Source: JAQVUB01 sp033809415
Lineage (GTDB): Bacteria; Verrucomicrobiota; Lentisphaeria; Oligosphaerales; Oligosphaeraceae
Reading direction: 5' to 3'
DNA: 10,441 bases
Assembly (NCBI GenBank): GCA_033809415.1
Contig: JAPXLT010000165.1
Location: 1-10,441 of the forward strand
Shown: positions 1-6,364 of the stretch, in pieces
Numbering within the stretch: position 1 is the stretch's first letter
Layout: every line of letters starts with the position of its first letter
Notes under the pieces: model-generated
The model's database searches: none
What the model was told of the DNA's origin: nothing
The model's input: the letters and a program-made list of their open reading frames with translations, nothing else
Program-made: the position numbers and the translations under genes

Positions 1-31
1 CAAAATTCTTGCGTGACAAGGTCGGCTTTAC

Positions 32-108
32 TTTTTCAGTCGGAGGCGATATGGAGCGCCGGCGGCTCGCCGGCATGAAGCCGGTTTCCCTCTCTCATCA
101 CTGAAAAA
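32..108. repeat. GC-rich nested hairpin cluster
   Basis: A perfect 9-bp inverted repeat (TTTTTCAGT at 32-40, ACTGAAAAA at 100-108) encloses three copies of the self-complementary hexamer GCCGG(C/T), at 58-63, 69-74 and 80-85, each 11 bp from the next. The middle copy can pair with either neighbour, giving two mutually exclusive stem-loops with 5-nt loops. I see no open reading frame here. It lies downstream of the minus-strand ATPase operon and looks like a dispersed intergenic repeat. A role in termination or RNA stability is possible but not shown. Confidence 0.5.
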
Positions 109-119
109 TCAAAAAGTTC

Positions 120-142
120 AAAAAAATTCTCAAAAATGAGAA
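120..142 (-). terminator. Weak intrinsic terminator after the ATPase operon
   Basis: Read on the minus strand, TTCTCA, a TTTT loop and TGAGAA (142-127) form a 6-bp stem followed directly by a run of seven T (126-120). It lies about 100 nt beyond the stop codon of the second ATPase gene. The stem is AT-rich, so termination would be weak, but stem plus T-run has the right polarity for this operon. Confidence 0.4.
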
Positions 143-245
143 AGCCCCTCAAAGCCAGTAACTTGTGCATCAGTTTTCTGAAAATCTTTCACAAAAAAGA
201 AGATCTGGGCGATAGTAGCACGAAAAAATTTCGCGGTTGGCTCGT

Positions 246-1964
246 TCAAATCATCGTGTATTGCAGCACCTCGGCGGCGGTCGTGATGCCTGACAAAACC
301 TGGTTGATGCCGTCTACACGCAAAGTCAGCATGCCTTCCTCGATCGCTTTCCGCTTGATATCCTGACTCGGCGTTCTCCGGTTAATCATTCCCTGAATGG
401 GTTCGGAAACTCTAAGCAGCTCGAAGATTCCCACGCGTCCCTTGTAGCCGCTGCCATTGCAGAGTTCACAGCCATGCCCCCGGTAGAATGGCTTCCCTTC
501 GATTTCCTCGCGGGTGGTTCCGAGCAGGCGCAGTTCCTTGTCATCGGGGATGTAGGCCTCCTTGCAGTTGTTGCAGCAGCGCCGGATCAGGCGTTGCGCA
601 AGTACGCCGATAACCGTCGAGCTGATCAAAAACGGCTCGATGCCCATGTCGATCAGACGGGTCACCGCACCGGCGGCGTCGTTGGTATGCAAGGTGCTGA
701 GCACAAGATGCCCAGTCAGCGAAGCCTGAATGGCAATACTGGCCGTCTCGACGTCGCGGATTTCACCGACCATGATGCGGTCGGGGTCCTGACGCAAAAA
801 CGCGCGCAAGGCCTTCGGAAAAGTCATGCCGACATTTTCGCGTACGGGCACCTGCATGATCCCCTCGATGTCATACTCGACTGGGTCTTCAGCCGTCAAC
901 AGCTTGTCCTCGAGGGTATTCAGCTCTTTCAGTCCGGAATACAGCGTCGTCGTCTTTCCGGAACCGGTCGGTCCGGTCACCAGGAAAATTCCATTGGGCT
1001 GGCCGATCAGGGTACGTATCTGTTTGACCATGGTCGGCGTCATGCCCAGATTGTCAAAGCTCAGGCTGACGACCGAGCGGTCCAGCACACGCAACACCAC
1101 ACTTTCGCCGTAGCGCGTAGGCAGTGTCGAGACACGCAAGTCAATCGGCTTTCGGCTGATGCGCAACTCGATACGACCGTCCTGCGGCAGACGTCGTTCT
1201 GCAATATTCAGGCCGCTCATAACCTTCAGGCGGCTGATCACCGGGATGGCCAGATGTTTGGGAGGCGGTGCCATTTCATAGAGTGCGCCGTCGATACGAT
1301 AGCGGATACGAAATTCATCGACGAATGGTTCGAAATGAATGTCACTGGCCTTGTCCTTGATGGCCTGCTGCAAAATGATATTCACAAAACGAACGATCGG
1401 GGCTTCATTAGCGGCCTTCTCGAGTTCTTTCTCATCCGCATCACTCAGGTCCGCTTCGGCCGTCTTGCCGTACAATTCCTTCATCTCATCGAGGACATCG
1501 GAGATTGATCCGCCTTTTTCCGGATAGAAGAGTTCAATGGCGTCCTGGACATCCTTGGGACGGCCAACCATCACCTGACAATCCTTGTTAAGGACGAAGT
1601 GGAGTTCGTCAACCAGGCGCGGGTCAAGGGGGTTCTCGGCCACTACGGTCACTGTATCCTCGGTCTGTTTTATGGGTATGACTCCATAAGTGCGGGCAAT
1701 ATCCGTGCTCATGATATCGACCAGTTCTTCATCGATCTCGCCGGTTCGAACCTCGACAAACTCCGTTCCCAGTTCCTCGGCGATCAATTGCAACAGGTCA
1801 TCCTCACTGATCAGCTCGTAGTTGTAAAGCACTCTCTGAAAGCTCTGCCCATTGCGGACGCTTTCATCAAGCACTTCCTCCAACTGCTCGTCCGTCGCTC
1901 TGCCGCGGCTGACCAGCAAGTGCCATATCATGCTGACTTCTGCTGAAATATCAATTTGTGCCAT
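246..1964 (-). CDS. GspE/PilB-family secretion/pilus assembly ATPase (second of tandem pair)
   Basis: A cytoplasmic hexameric ATPase of the type II secretion / type IV pilus assembly family, 572 residues from the ATG at 1964. The N-terminal part (about 1-150) is MshEN/T2SSE_N-like. The RecA-like core has Walker A GPTGSGKT (330-337, K337 if numbered from this start), an Asp box TAEDPVEY, LRQDPDRIMVGEIRD carrying the Walker B Glu, and a His box STLHTND. A four-cysteine zinc motif (CCNNC and GCELCNGSG) follows. The ORF extends in frame to a TTG at 2012, but that has no Shine-Dalgarno and its codons are repeat DNA. The ATG has GAGAAG 9 nt upstream and places the Walker lysine at the same residue number as in the neighbouring paralogue. 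It lies 63 nt downstream of that paralogue, very probably in the same operon. The family cannot be resolved to GspE versus PilB by eye. Confidence 0.93.
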   Translation of the reverse strand: MAQIDISAEVSMIWHLLVSRGRATDEQLEEVLDESVRNGQSFQRVLYNYELISEDDLLQLIAEELGTEFVEVRTGEIDEELVDIMSTDIARTYGVIPIKQTEDTVTVVAENPLDPRLVDELHFVLNKDCQVMVGRPKDVQDAIELFYPEKGGSISDVLDEMKELYGKTAEADLSDADEKELEKAANEAPIVRFVNIILQQAIKDKASDIHFEPFVDEFRIRYRIDGALYEMAPPPKHLAIPVISRLKVMSGLNIAERRLPQDGRIELRISRKPIDLRVSTLPTRYGESVVLRVLDRSVVSLSFDNLGMTPTMVKQIRTLIGQPNGIFLVTGPTGSGKTTTLYSGLKELNTLEDKLLTAEDPVEYDIEGIMQVPVRENVGMTFPKALRAFLRQDPDRIMVGEIRDVETASIAIQASLTGHLVLSTLHTNDAAGAVTRLIDMGIEPFLISSTVIGVLAQRLIRRCCNNCKEAYIPDDKELRLLGTTREEIEGKPFYRGHGCELCNGSGYKGRVGIFELLRVSEPIQGMINRRTPSQDIKRKAIEEGMLTLRVDGINQVLSGITTAAEVLQYTMI

Positions 1965-1965
1965 A

Positions 1966-2000
1966 TTTCGTGTCTTCTCGTGTGGTTCGTGGTTAAAAAG
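1966..2000 (-). repeat. ACCACGAA/ACACGAAA-type intergenic repeat between the two ATPase genes
   Basis: On the minus strand the 35 nt before the ATG at 1964 consist of ACCACGAAC-, CACACGAGAAG- and ACACGAAAT-like units. They resemble the AACGAAAAGACACGAAAAG stretch at 3869-3889. If translated from the upstream TTG they give the His/Glu-rich NHEPHEKTRN, typical of read-through of this repeat type. The repeat also supplies the GAGAAG (1979-1974) that can serve as ribosome binding site. Confidence 0.5.
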
Positions 2001-2027
2001 CGGCTCTGGCAAGGGAGCTGTTCGAGG

Positions 2028-3749
2028 TTAGTTGGCACCCACCGTCAGTCGCATGACTTCCTGTATGGTTGTTATCCCCATTGCGGCCTTGCGTAGGGCG
2101 TCTTGGCGCAAGGTGTGCATGCCTAGTTCCCTGGCGCGTCGCCCAATCACGCTGGCGTCCGCCCTGCCATAAATGAGTTCCTCGATGCTTTCATCAAGGA
2201 TAAAAATCTCGTAGATTCCCATGCGCCCCTTGTAGCCCTTTTTGCATTCCGTACAACCCGCTCCCTTCATGAAATTGGATTTTTTGACGTATTCCGGGGT
2301 AATTTCCAGCTGTTCCATTTCTATTTCTGAAAGCTCATAGGGCGCTTTGCACTGTTTGCAGAGGCGCCGCACCAGGCGTTGCGCCATGACTGCACGCAAG
2401 GACGAGGCGATCAGGAAGGGCTTGATCTTCATGTCAATAAGACGGGTGATCGCGGATGGTGCGTCGTTGGTATGCAGCGTACTGAAGACCAAGTGTCCGG
2501 TAAGGGCGGCATTGATGGCGATTTCACCGGTTTCCGAGTCACGGATTTCACCGACCATGATGATGTTGGGCGCTTGGCGCAGCATTGCTCGCAAGGCAGT
2601 CACGAAGGTAAGGCCGATATCACTGGCGATCTGCACTTGATTGATGCCGGAAAGTTCGTACTCGACGGGGTCTTCCGCCGTAATGATTTTGCGTGTGGGC
2701 TGGTTGAGGGTGTGCAGGAACGAATAAAGGGAGGTGGTTTTCCCGGAGCCGGTCGGACCGGTCACTAGAAAGATGCCATCGGGGAAATTAAGGATTTTAT
2801 AGATGATTTCCTGGTCGTCTTCGAGGAAACCCAGTTCCGAGATGCCCAGCATGACGCCGCTTTTATCCAGAATACGCATGACGATCGATTCACCATGAGT
2901 AATTGGAATATCCGATACACGCAAGTCCAGTTCGCGCCCCATGGCGGTGATGCGGATACGCCCGTCCTGGGGAATGCGGTGTTCGGAAAGGTCCATGCCG
3001 GCCATCAGCTTCACACGGGAAAGAATCTTGTTCTGCATATATTTCGGGGGGCTCTCGACTTCGTTGAGCACACCATCAATGCGATAACGGATGCGGAAGC
3101 GCTTTTCCATCGGTTCGAGATGGATATCCGAGGAGCGTGTCCGGAAAGCTTCAATAATCATCAGGGAAACGAAGCGAATGATCGGAGCGGCGTCATCATC
3201 ATCGCTCTGGCTATCGACTTCCGTAGTGACATCGGACGTCGTTCCAATGGTAATATCGGTCGTCACTTCGGTCATGTCACTGAGGAACTGATCGACGGTT
3301 CCATCCTCACTGCCATAATAGAAATCAAGGGCGCGGTGGATTTGTTTTCGGGAGGCGATCACGCCCTCGACATCCATTTTCATCAGGTGTCGGATGACAT
3401 CGAGCGATTCGATGTCAGCCGGGTCCGCCATGGCGATGCGCAGCGTCCCACTACTCAGGGAAATTGGAACCACCTCATAGCGTTTGGCTATTTTTCCCGG
3501 AATCAGGTTAATCACTTCTTCAGGGATATTTTGCTTGGCACTTTCAAAATCATAGGTGTCCATGCCGTATTCGGCGGCTAGCAACTGGGTGATATCCGAG
3601 TCCCTCACCACTTTCATTTGCTGCAAAGCTTCCAATACGGATTCGAGCGATTCATCATGCTGCTTTTCTTTGGCCTGATTGAGAATATCTTCATTAATCA
3701 GACCCCGCGCAAGCATCAAATCAATAATAAAATCATCTTGACCTACCAC
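2028..3749 (-). CDS. GspE/PilB-family secretion/pilus assembly ATPase (first of tandem pair)
   Basis: A paralogue of the next gene, 573 residues, starting with GTG at 3749. CAGGGGAT lies about 8 nt upstream as Shine-Dalgarno. An MshEN-like N-terminal domain (about 1-150) is followed by an acidic linker (DSQSDDDDAAP, about 180-190) and the ATPase core. The core has Walker A GPTGSGKT (331-338, K337), the Asp box TAEDPVEY, the Walker B segment IIMVGEIRDSETGE, the His box STLHTNDAPSAITRLID, and the zinc cysteines LCKQC and GCTECKKGYKGR. The usual RQDPD before Walker B reads RQAPN (A393, N395), unlike its neighbour, which keeps DPD. All other motor motifs are intact, so it is probably an active ATPase with a different partner or regulation. 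It is the first gene of the minus-strand operon. Which of the pair drives pseudopilus extension cannot be told from sequence. Confidence 0.93.
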   Translation of the reverse strand: MVGQDDFIIDLMLARGLINEDILNQAKEKQHDESLESVLEALQQMKVVRDSDITQLLAAEYGMDTYDFESAKQNIPEEVINLIPGKIAKRYEVVPISLSSGTLRIAMADPADIESLDVIRHLMKMDVEGVIASRKQIHRALDFYYGSEDGTVDQFLSDMTEVTTDITIGTTSDVTTEVDSQSDDDDAAPIIRFVSLMIIEAFRTRSSDIHLEPMEKRFRIRYRIDGVLNEVESPPKYMQNKILSRVKLMAGMDLSEHRIPQDGRIRITAMGRELDLRVSDIPITHGESIVMRILDKSGVMLGISELGFLEDDQEIIYKILNFPDGIFLVTGPTGSGKTTSLYSFLHTLNQPTRKIITAEDPVEYELSGINQVQIASDIGLTFVTALRAMLRQAPNIIMVGEIRDSETGEIAINAALTGHLVFSTLHTNDAPSAITRLIDMKIKPFLIASSLRAVMAQRLVRRLCKQCKAPYELSEIEMEQLEITPEYVKKSNFMKGAGCTECKKGYKGRMGIYEIFILDESIEELIYGRADASVIGRRARELGMHTLRQDALRKAAMGITTIQEVMRLTVGAN

Positions 3750-3815
3750 AGTCTATATCCCCTGATCGTTCGGATTCTGGAAAGTTCTATAATCCCATTT
3801 TCACGCATAGACTAT

Positions 3816-3844
3816 AAAGTACCCGACAAATGCCGAAAATGCAA
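3816..3844 (-). promoter_or_regulatory. Candidate sigma-70 promoter for the ATPase operon
   Basis: On the minus strand TTGCAT (3844-3839) is followed after exactly 17 nt by TACTTT (3821-3816). The predicted start of transcription would leave a leader of about 60 nt before the GTG at 3749. The match to consensus is moderate. The same TACTTT -10 hexamer occurs in the divergent promoter at 4213. Confidence 0.35.
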
Positions 3845-3868
3845 GTTTAAAAATAATCCTATTTCTTA

Positions 3869-3954
3869 ACAACGAAAAGACACGAAAAGCTTGGCGCAGG
3901 CTGACGCACACAACCTATTTTTTTGTCCACGGAAAGCACGGAAAGCGCGGAAAA
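3869..3954. repeat. Short tandem repeats of the CACG(G/A)AAAG type
   Basis: Three contiguous 9-bp units occur at 3928-3936, 3937-3945 and 3946-3954 (CACGGAAAG, CACGGAAAG, CGCGGAAAA). Two looser ACGAAAAG units lie at about 3869-3889. CTGACGCA at 3901-3908 is the exact reverse complement of TGCGTCAG at 3965-3972, the end sequence of the adjacent inverted repeat. The units are non-coding and related to the repeat in front of the second ATPase gene. Confidence 0.55.
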
Positions 3955-3960
3955 TTAGAA

Positions 3961-4149
3961 GTAATGCGTCAGTAAAGCTGGGTGACAGTTTTTTTACAAC
4001 GAAAAACACTAATGGACACGAAAAAATTTCATGGCAAGCACGCACATTCGCGCAGAAAAAGCCACTTCCATGGAATTTTTTTCGTGTCCTTTCGAGCATT
4101 TCGTTGTTCAAAAAGAATCCCTCCCTACCCAGGTTCGCTGACGCCTTAC
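3961..4149. repeat. Large imperfect inverted repeat (about 75-80-nt arms), possible MITE-like element
   Basis: The left arm (3961-4034) and the reverse complement of the right arm (4068-4149) share GTAA(T/G)GCGTCAG at the ends, a CTGGGT block, an (A)ACAACGAAA block, and near-identical inner 21-22-nt segments GGACACGAAAAAA...CATGG (4014-4034 and 4068-4089). The apical loop is 33 nt. The left end, GTAATGCGTCAGT, differs by one base from the end of the element at 6113. I could not find a convincing flanking target duplication. It ends about 40 bp before the LacI promoter. Confidence 0.55.
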
Positions 4150-4184
4150 CCCCTAAAAAAAATTCGAAATTAATTTTCCCAAAA

Positions 4185-4232
4185 CCAGACTTGACAAACA
4201 AAATTACGGAATTACTTTAGTTCCAAGTCTGG
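4185..4232. promoter_or_regulatory. 9-bp inverted repeat enclosing the LacI-operon promoter
   Basis: CCAGACTTG (4185-4193) and CAAGTCTGG (4224-4232) are perfect reverse complements separated by 30 nt. The left half overlaps the -35 element and the right half sits at about the expected transcription start. It could be a pair of operator half-sites, or simply pair as a weak stem. No regulator is assigned. Confidence 0.45.
4191..4218 (+). promoter_or_regulatory. Sigma-70-type promoter of the LacI-pseudopilin operon
   Basis: A consensus TTGACA -35 (4191-4196) is followed after 16 nt by TACTTT (4213-4218) as -10. It points at the regulator gene and gives a leader of about 45-50 nt, which contains the palindromic operator candidate at 4232-4245. 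Confidence 0.6.
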
Positions 4233-4245
4233 CTAAACGCTTAGC
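4232..4245. promoter_or_regulatory. Candidate LacI-family operator (autoregulation)
   Basis: GCTAAACGCTTAGC is an even-length palindrome with a central CG and only one mismatched pair. This is the form typical of LacI/GalR/CcpA-family operators. It lies about 14 nt after the -10 hexamer and 27 nt before the regulator's ATG, where binding would block transcription. Assignment to the adjacent regulator is an inference. Confidence 0.5.
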
Positions 4246-4272
4246 TTTTTTTTATAAGGGATCATTTTTTGC

Positions 4273-5337
4273 ATGGCTGTGTCGTTGCGTGACATATCTG
4301 TTCGTACTGGGGTGAACATTTGTTCGATTTCCCAGGTCTTGAACGATCATCCCCGTGCTCAGTCTTTGCGTCCTGAGACTCGGGCGAAGATTCTGGCTGC
4401 TGCGCAGGAGCTTGGGTATTGCCGGAATGAGCTTGCCGCTTCGGTGGCGCGTCGTCATGGCAATGTTCTGGCGTTTGTCAGCGGCTCTATGGGTGGCATT
4501 GAGTATACTGGCCGGATTCAGAATGGGGTGCTGGATGCTGCCAGTGCGCGTGGTTACACGGTGACGGTTCATCACCTGGGGCAGAGTTCTTCGGACGAAA
4601 TCATCCGCAGGCTAATCGGGTGGCGGGTGGCGGGGGTGATTTTCCATGTTCCCCGTCTAAGTATGATCCAGCAGATGACTGAAGTGCTTGACCGACATGC
4701 TATCACCTGGGGAACGGTCAATCTGAGCAACCCCGGCGGGATTGGAGTAACCACCGATGACACAACCGGGATGGAAGATGCAGTTCGGCTGCTTGCTGAT
4801 TATGGGCACCGGAAAATCCTATTCTTTGCCAATATGAAGCATCCTCTTTATGATCAGACCGAATATCAGGTGCGCCGGGAAGCCGGCTTCCGCCAGGGAA
4901 TGCTGAAATATTATCCCGGTCAGGAACCGGTGGTACATAACCTCAAGACCAGCCTGCTGCTGTATGATAATGCTTACATGCGCAAGCTGGCAGCGAAGTT
5001 CATCCGGGAGAAATTCGACGGGGTGATCTGCGAATCCGATCTGTTCGCATCGGCGCTGGGGCGGGCGGCGATTTCAGCCGGATATTCTTTGCCGGATGCA
5101 TTCTCCCTGATCGGCTTCGGAGACTCGATCTACTCGGTGGCTGCGTACCCGTGCCTGACTACCATCGCCCAGGACTTCGAGAAGATGGGGGAGGATACAG
5201 TTAATTTTGTCACTGATATCATCGAGAAAAAGAATTTGAAAAAAACACACAACACCATGCTGCCGGTGAAAATCAAAGAAAGAGATTCTGTTCAGAATAG
5301 ACACGCGGTCGGACAACAAAAAGGGAAAAGGAAATGA
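4273..5337 (+). CDS. LacI-family transcriptional regulator
   Basis: A DNA-binding regulator of 354 residues that probably senses a sugar. The N-terminal LacI helix-turn-helix spans about residues 1-50 (VSLRDISVRTGV...SISQVLNDHPRA...RPETRAKILAAAQELGY), and the hinge region NELAASVARR follows. The rest matches a type I periplasmic-binding-protein-like effector domain, ending in the characteristic FSLIGFGDS...YPCLTTIAQDFEKMG segment. The usual VSRVLN recognition helix reads ISQVLN, so its operator specificity may differ. The ATG at 4273 follows AAGGGA by 11 nt. Its stop overlaps the pseudopilin start (ATGA), implying translational coupling. A promoter and a CG-centred palindrome just upstream suggest autorepression. 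The C-terminal tail is Lys/Arg-rich and probably disordered. Its effector cannot be deduced from the sequence. Confidence 0.92.
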   Translation: MAVSLRDISVRTGVNICSISQVLNDHPRAQSLRPETRAKILAAAQELGYCRNELAASVARRHGNVLAFVSGSMGGIEYTGRIQNGVLDAASARGYTVTVHHLGQSSSDEIIRRLIGWRVAGVIFHVPRLSMIQQMTEVLDRHAITWGTVNLSNPGGIGVTTDDTTGMEDAVRLLADYGHRKILFFANMKHPLYDQTEYQVRREAGFRQGMLKYYPGQEPVVHNLKTSLLLYDNAYMRKLAAKFIREKFDGVICESDLFASALGRAAISAGYSLPDAFSLIGFGDSIYSVAAYPCLTTIAQDFEKMGEDTVNFVTDIIEKKNLKKTHNTMLPVKIKERDSVQNRHAVGQQKGKRK

Positions 5338-6083
5338 AGAAAATGAAAACAAAAAGATGTGCCACAAAGCATACGTTGCAGTCTCATTTCACGCTGATCG
5401 AGCTTCTGGTTGTCATCGCCATCATTGCTATCCTGGCCTCGATGCTGTTGCCGGCTTTGGCGAAGGCACGAAGCAAGGCGATATCCTCGACATGTCAGGG
5501 AAATCTCAAGCAGATGGGCTTGGTTTTATATTCCTATATGGATGATCATGACAACTGGCTTCCCCCGATGGTCACCAGCTACAGCAAGTCCTATCTTTGG
5601 ACCAGCAACCTGTACGACGGGAAGTACCTTACCTGGTCCATCAACACCCCCACGTTGCAGCAGGGAAGCACCATTGCCACCTGCCCGATGCCTGCGCTGA
5701 AATATACGGGCACTTACGGCATGCGCATGTGTGACCAGTGGGGGGAACGTTCCTGTATCTATATTGCCGACAAGCCAAAAATGAAGATTGCCAACGGTTC
5801 CTTAGTCAAATACTGGAAATCCGCCGCCGAAATGATTTTACTTGGCGATTCTGCAATGCGTGGAAATCCGACAAGGCAGCGTTATGTGCTTGATGACAAC
5901 AATTATGCCCAAGGCGCCAGCGGTCTGCCGCATTTCCGCCATGACGGACGTTGCAACATCATGTATGCTGACAGCCATGTTGAAGCGGTCGCCGAAGGAA
6001 AGCTTGCAGATTCCGTGAAGCCTGCGGCCAACTGGACCTGGTACAGCATGAATAATGTCATGCGCGGGCGCTGGCTACCATGA
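5334..6083 (+). CDS. Type II secretion-type pseudopilin / prepilin-like protein
   Basis: A 249-residue protein with a short basic leader (about 17 residues) followed by the class III prepilin motif FTLIELLVVIAIIAILASML. This is the methylated Phe, the Glu at +5 and one long hydrophobic helix. Cleavage by a prepilin peptidase would fall before the Phe, but the residue at -1 is His, not the usual Gly. The globular part has several Cys and Trp residues and ends in the PVC-type signature FRHDGRCNIMYADSHVEAV, related to the C-terminal signature of PVC pseudopilin-like (DUF1559-like) proteins. The start overlaps the regulator stop by 4 nt and has AAGGG and AAAGG upstream. An in-frame ATG at 5343 is an alternative start. 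It probably sits in the inner membrane or a pseudopilus. Its placement between a sugar regulator and secreted proteins suggests a substrate-specific role, which is an inference. Confidence 0.9.
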   Translation: MKKMKTKRCATKHTLQSHFTLIELLVVIAIIAILASMLLPALAKARSKAISSTCQGNLKQMGLVLYSYMDDHDNWLPPMVTSYSKSYLWTSNLYDGKYLTWSINTPTLQQGSTIATCPMPALKYTGTYGMRMCDQWGERSCIYIADKPKMKIANGSLVKYWKSAAEMILLGDSAMRGNPTRQRYVLDDNNYAQGASGLPHFRHDGRCNIMYADSHVEAVAEGKLADSVKPAANWTWYSMNNVMRGRWLP

Positions 6084-6104
6084 TCTTCTGACAGCTGAAG
6101 GTAA

Positions 6105-6364
6105 GAATTGACGTAATGCCTCAGTCTTCTGTAGTACAGGGTTCAAGGGAATGGGGTGCGTAGTGCGTGGTGCGAAGTGCGTTGGGAACGGGTACGGGGG
6201 GGGCGCTGGTTTAAAAAGTAGCGCAACCGTCCCGGTTGTGATTATTCTGACTGTCGTGGGGTACGGGGGGATGTTCTTGTCCTGTCCACTTTGTCCATCG
6301 CGTCTGCCCCGCACACCGCACCACGCACACCGCACTACAGAAGACTGACCCATTATGAATTGAC
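6105..6364. mobile_element. MITE-like non-coding element with 23-bp TIRs and 8-bp target duplication
   Basis: The element body is 6113-6356 (244 bp). The left end, GTAATGCCTCAGTCTTCTG... (6113-6135), and the inverted right end (6334-6356) match at 20 of 23 positions, with the inner 15 perfect. It is flanked exactly by the 8-bp direct repeat GAATTGAC (6105-6112 and 6357-6364), the expected form of a target-site duplication. Inside, GTGCG heptamers repeat four times with exact 7-bp spacing (from 6156, 6163, 6170, 6177) and return in inverted orientation as CGCAC (6310, 6317, 6324, 6331). A 12-bp direct repeat GGGTACGGGGGG (6190, 6259), a short hairpin (6224-6238) and three TGTCC-type units (about 6279-6303) also lie inside. 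It encodes no transposase, so it would depend on one elsewhere. This is a structural inference. Confidence 0.6.
6211..6240 (+). repeat. Copy 1 of 30-bp hairpin repeat
   Basis: This 30-bp block is identical to 10017-10046. It contains CAACCG-TCC-CGGTTG, a perfect 6-bp stem with a 3-nt loop, extendable to 8 pairs with one G-U. No T-run follows, so it is not a standard terminator. It is preceded in both copies by GTGCG heptamers and a conserved 19-bp segment ending GAACGGGTAC. Confidence 0.75.

Larger units (their letters stand above)
3750..4272. other. Divergent intergenic region, no gene supported
   Basis: This 523-nt stretch separates the minus-strand ATPase operon from the plus-strand LacI gene. 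It holds a promoter on each side, short tandem repeats at 3869-3954, and a long inverted repeat at 3961-4149. Short ORFs on both strands exist, but they are Lys/Arg/Phe-rich translations of the repeats and lack ribosome binding sites, so I do not call them. Confidence 0.6.

Noticed and set aside
474..1508. Long plus-strand ORF (344 codons) opposite the second ATPase gene
   Set aside because: It is antisense to a gene with full motor motifs, has no recognisable domain, and is explained by the codon bias of the opposite strand.
2895..3581. Plus-strand ORF (228 codons) opposite the first ATPase gene
   Set aside because: Same reason: an antisense shadow of a well-supported coding region.
3866..4220. 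Overlapping short ORFs on both strands in the divergent intergenic region
   Set aside because: Their translations (e.g. PRKARKARKIR) are read-outs of CACGGAAAG-type repeats and the inverted repeat, with no convincing ribosome sites.
6224..6238. Intrinsic terminator after the pseudopilin gene
   Set aside because: The hairpin is good but is followed by GTGATT rather than a T-run, and the same block recurs as a repeat module.
6075..6353. Short ORFs on both strands across the 6113-6356 element
   Set aside because: They consist of heptamer translations (e.g. CVVRGAKCVGNG, RTPHHAHRTTED) typical of non-coding repeats.
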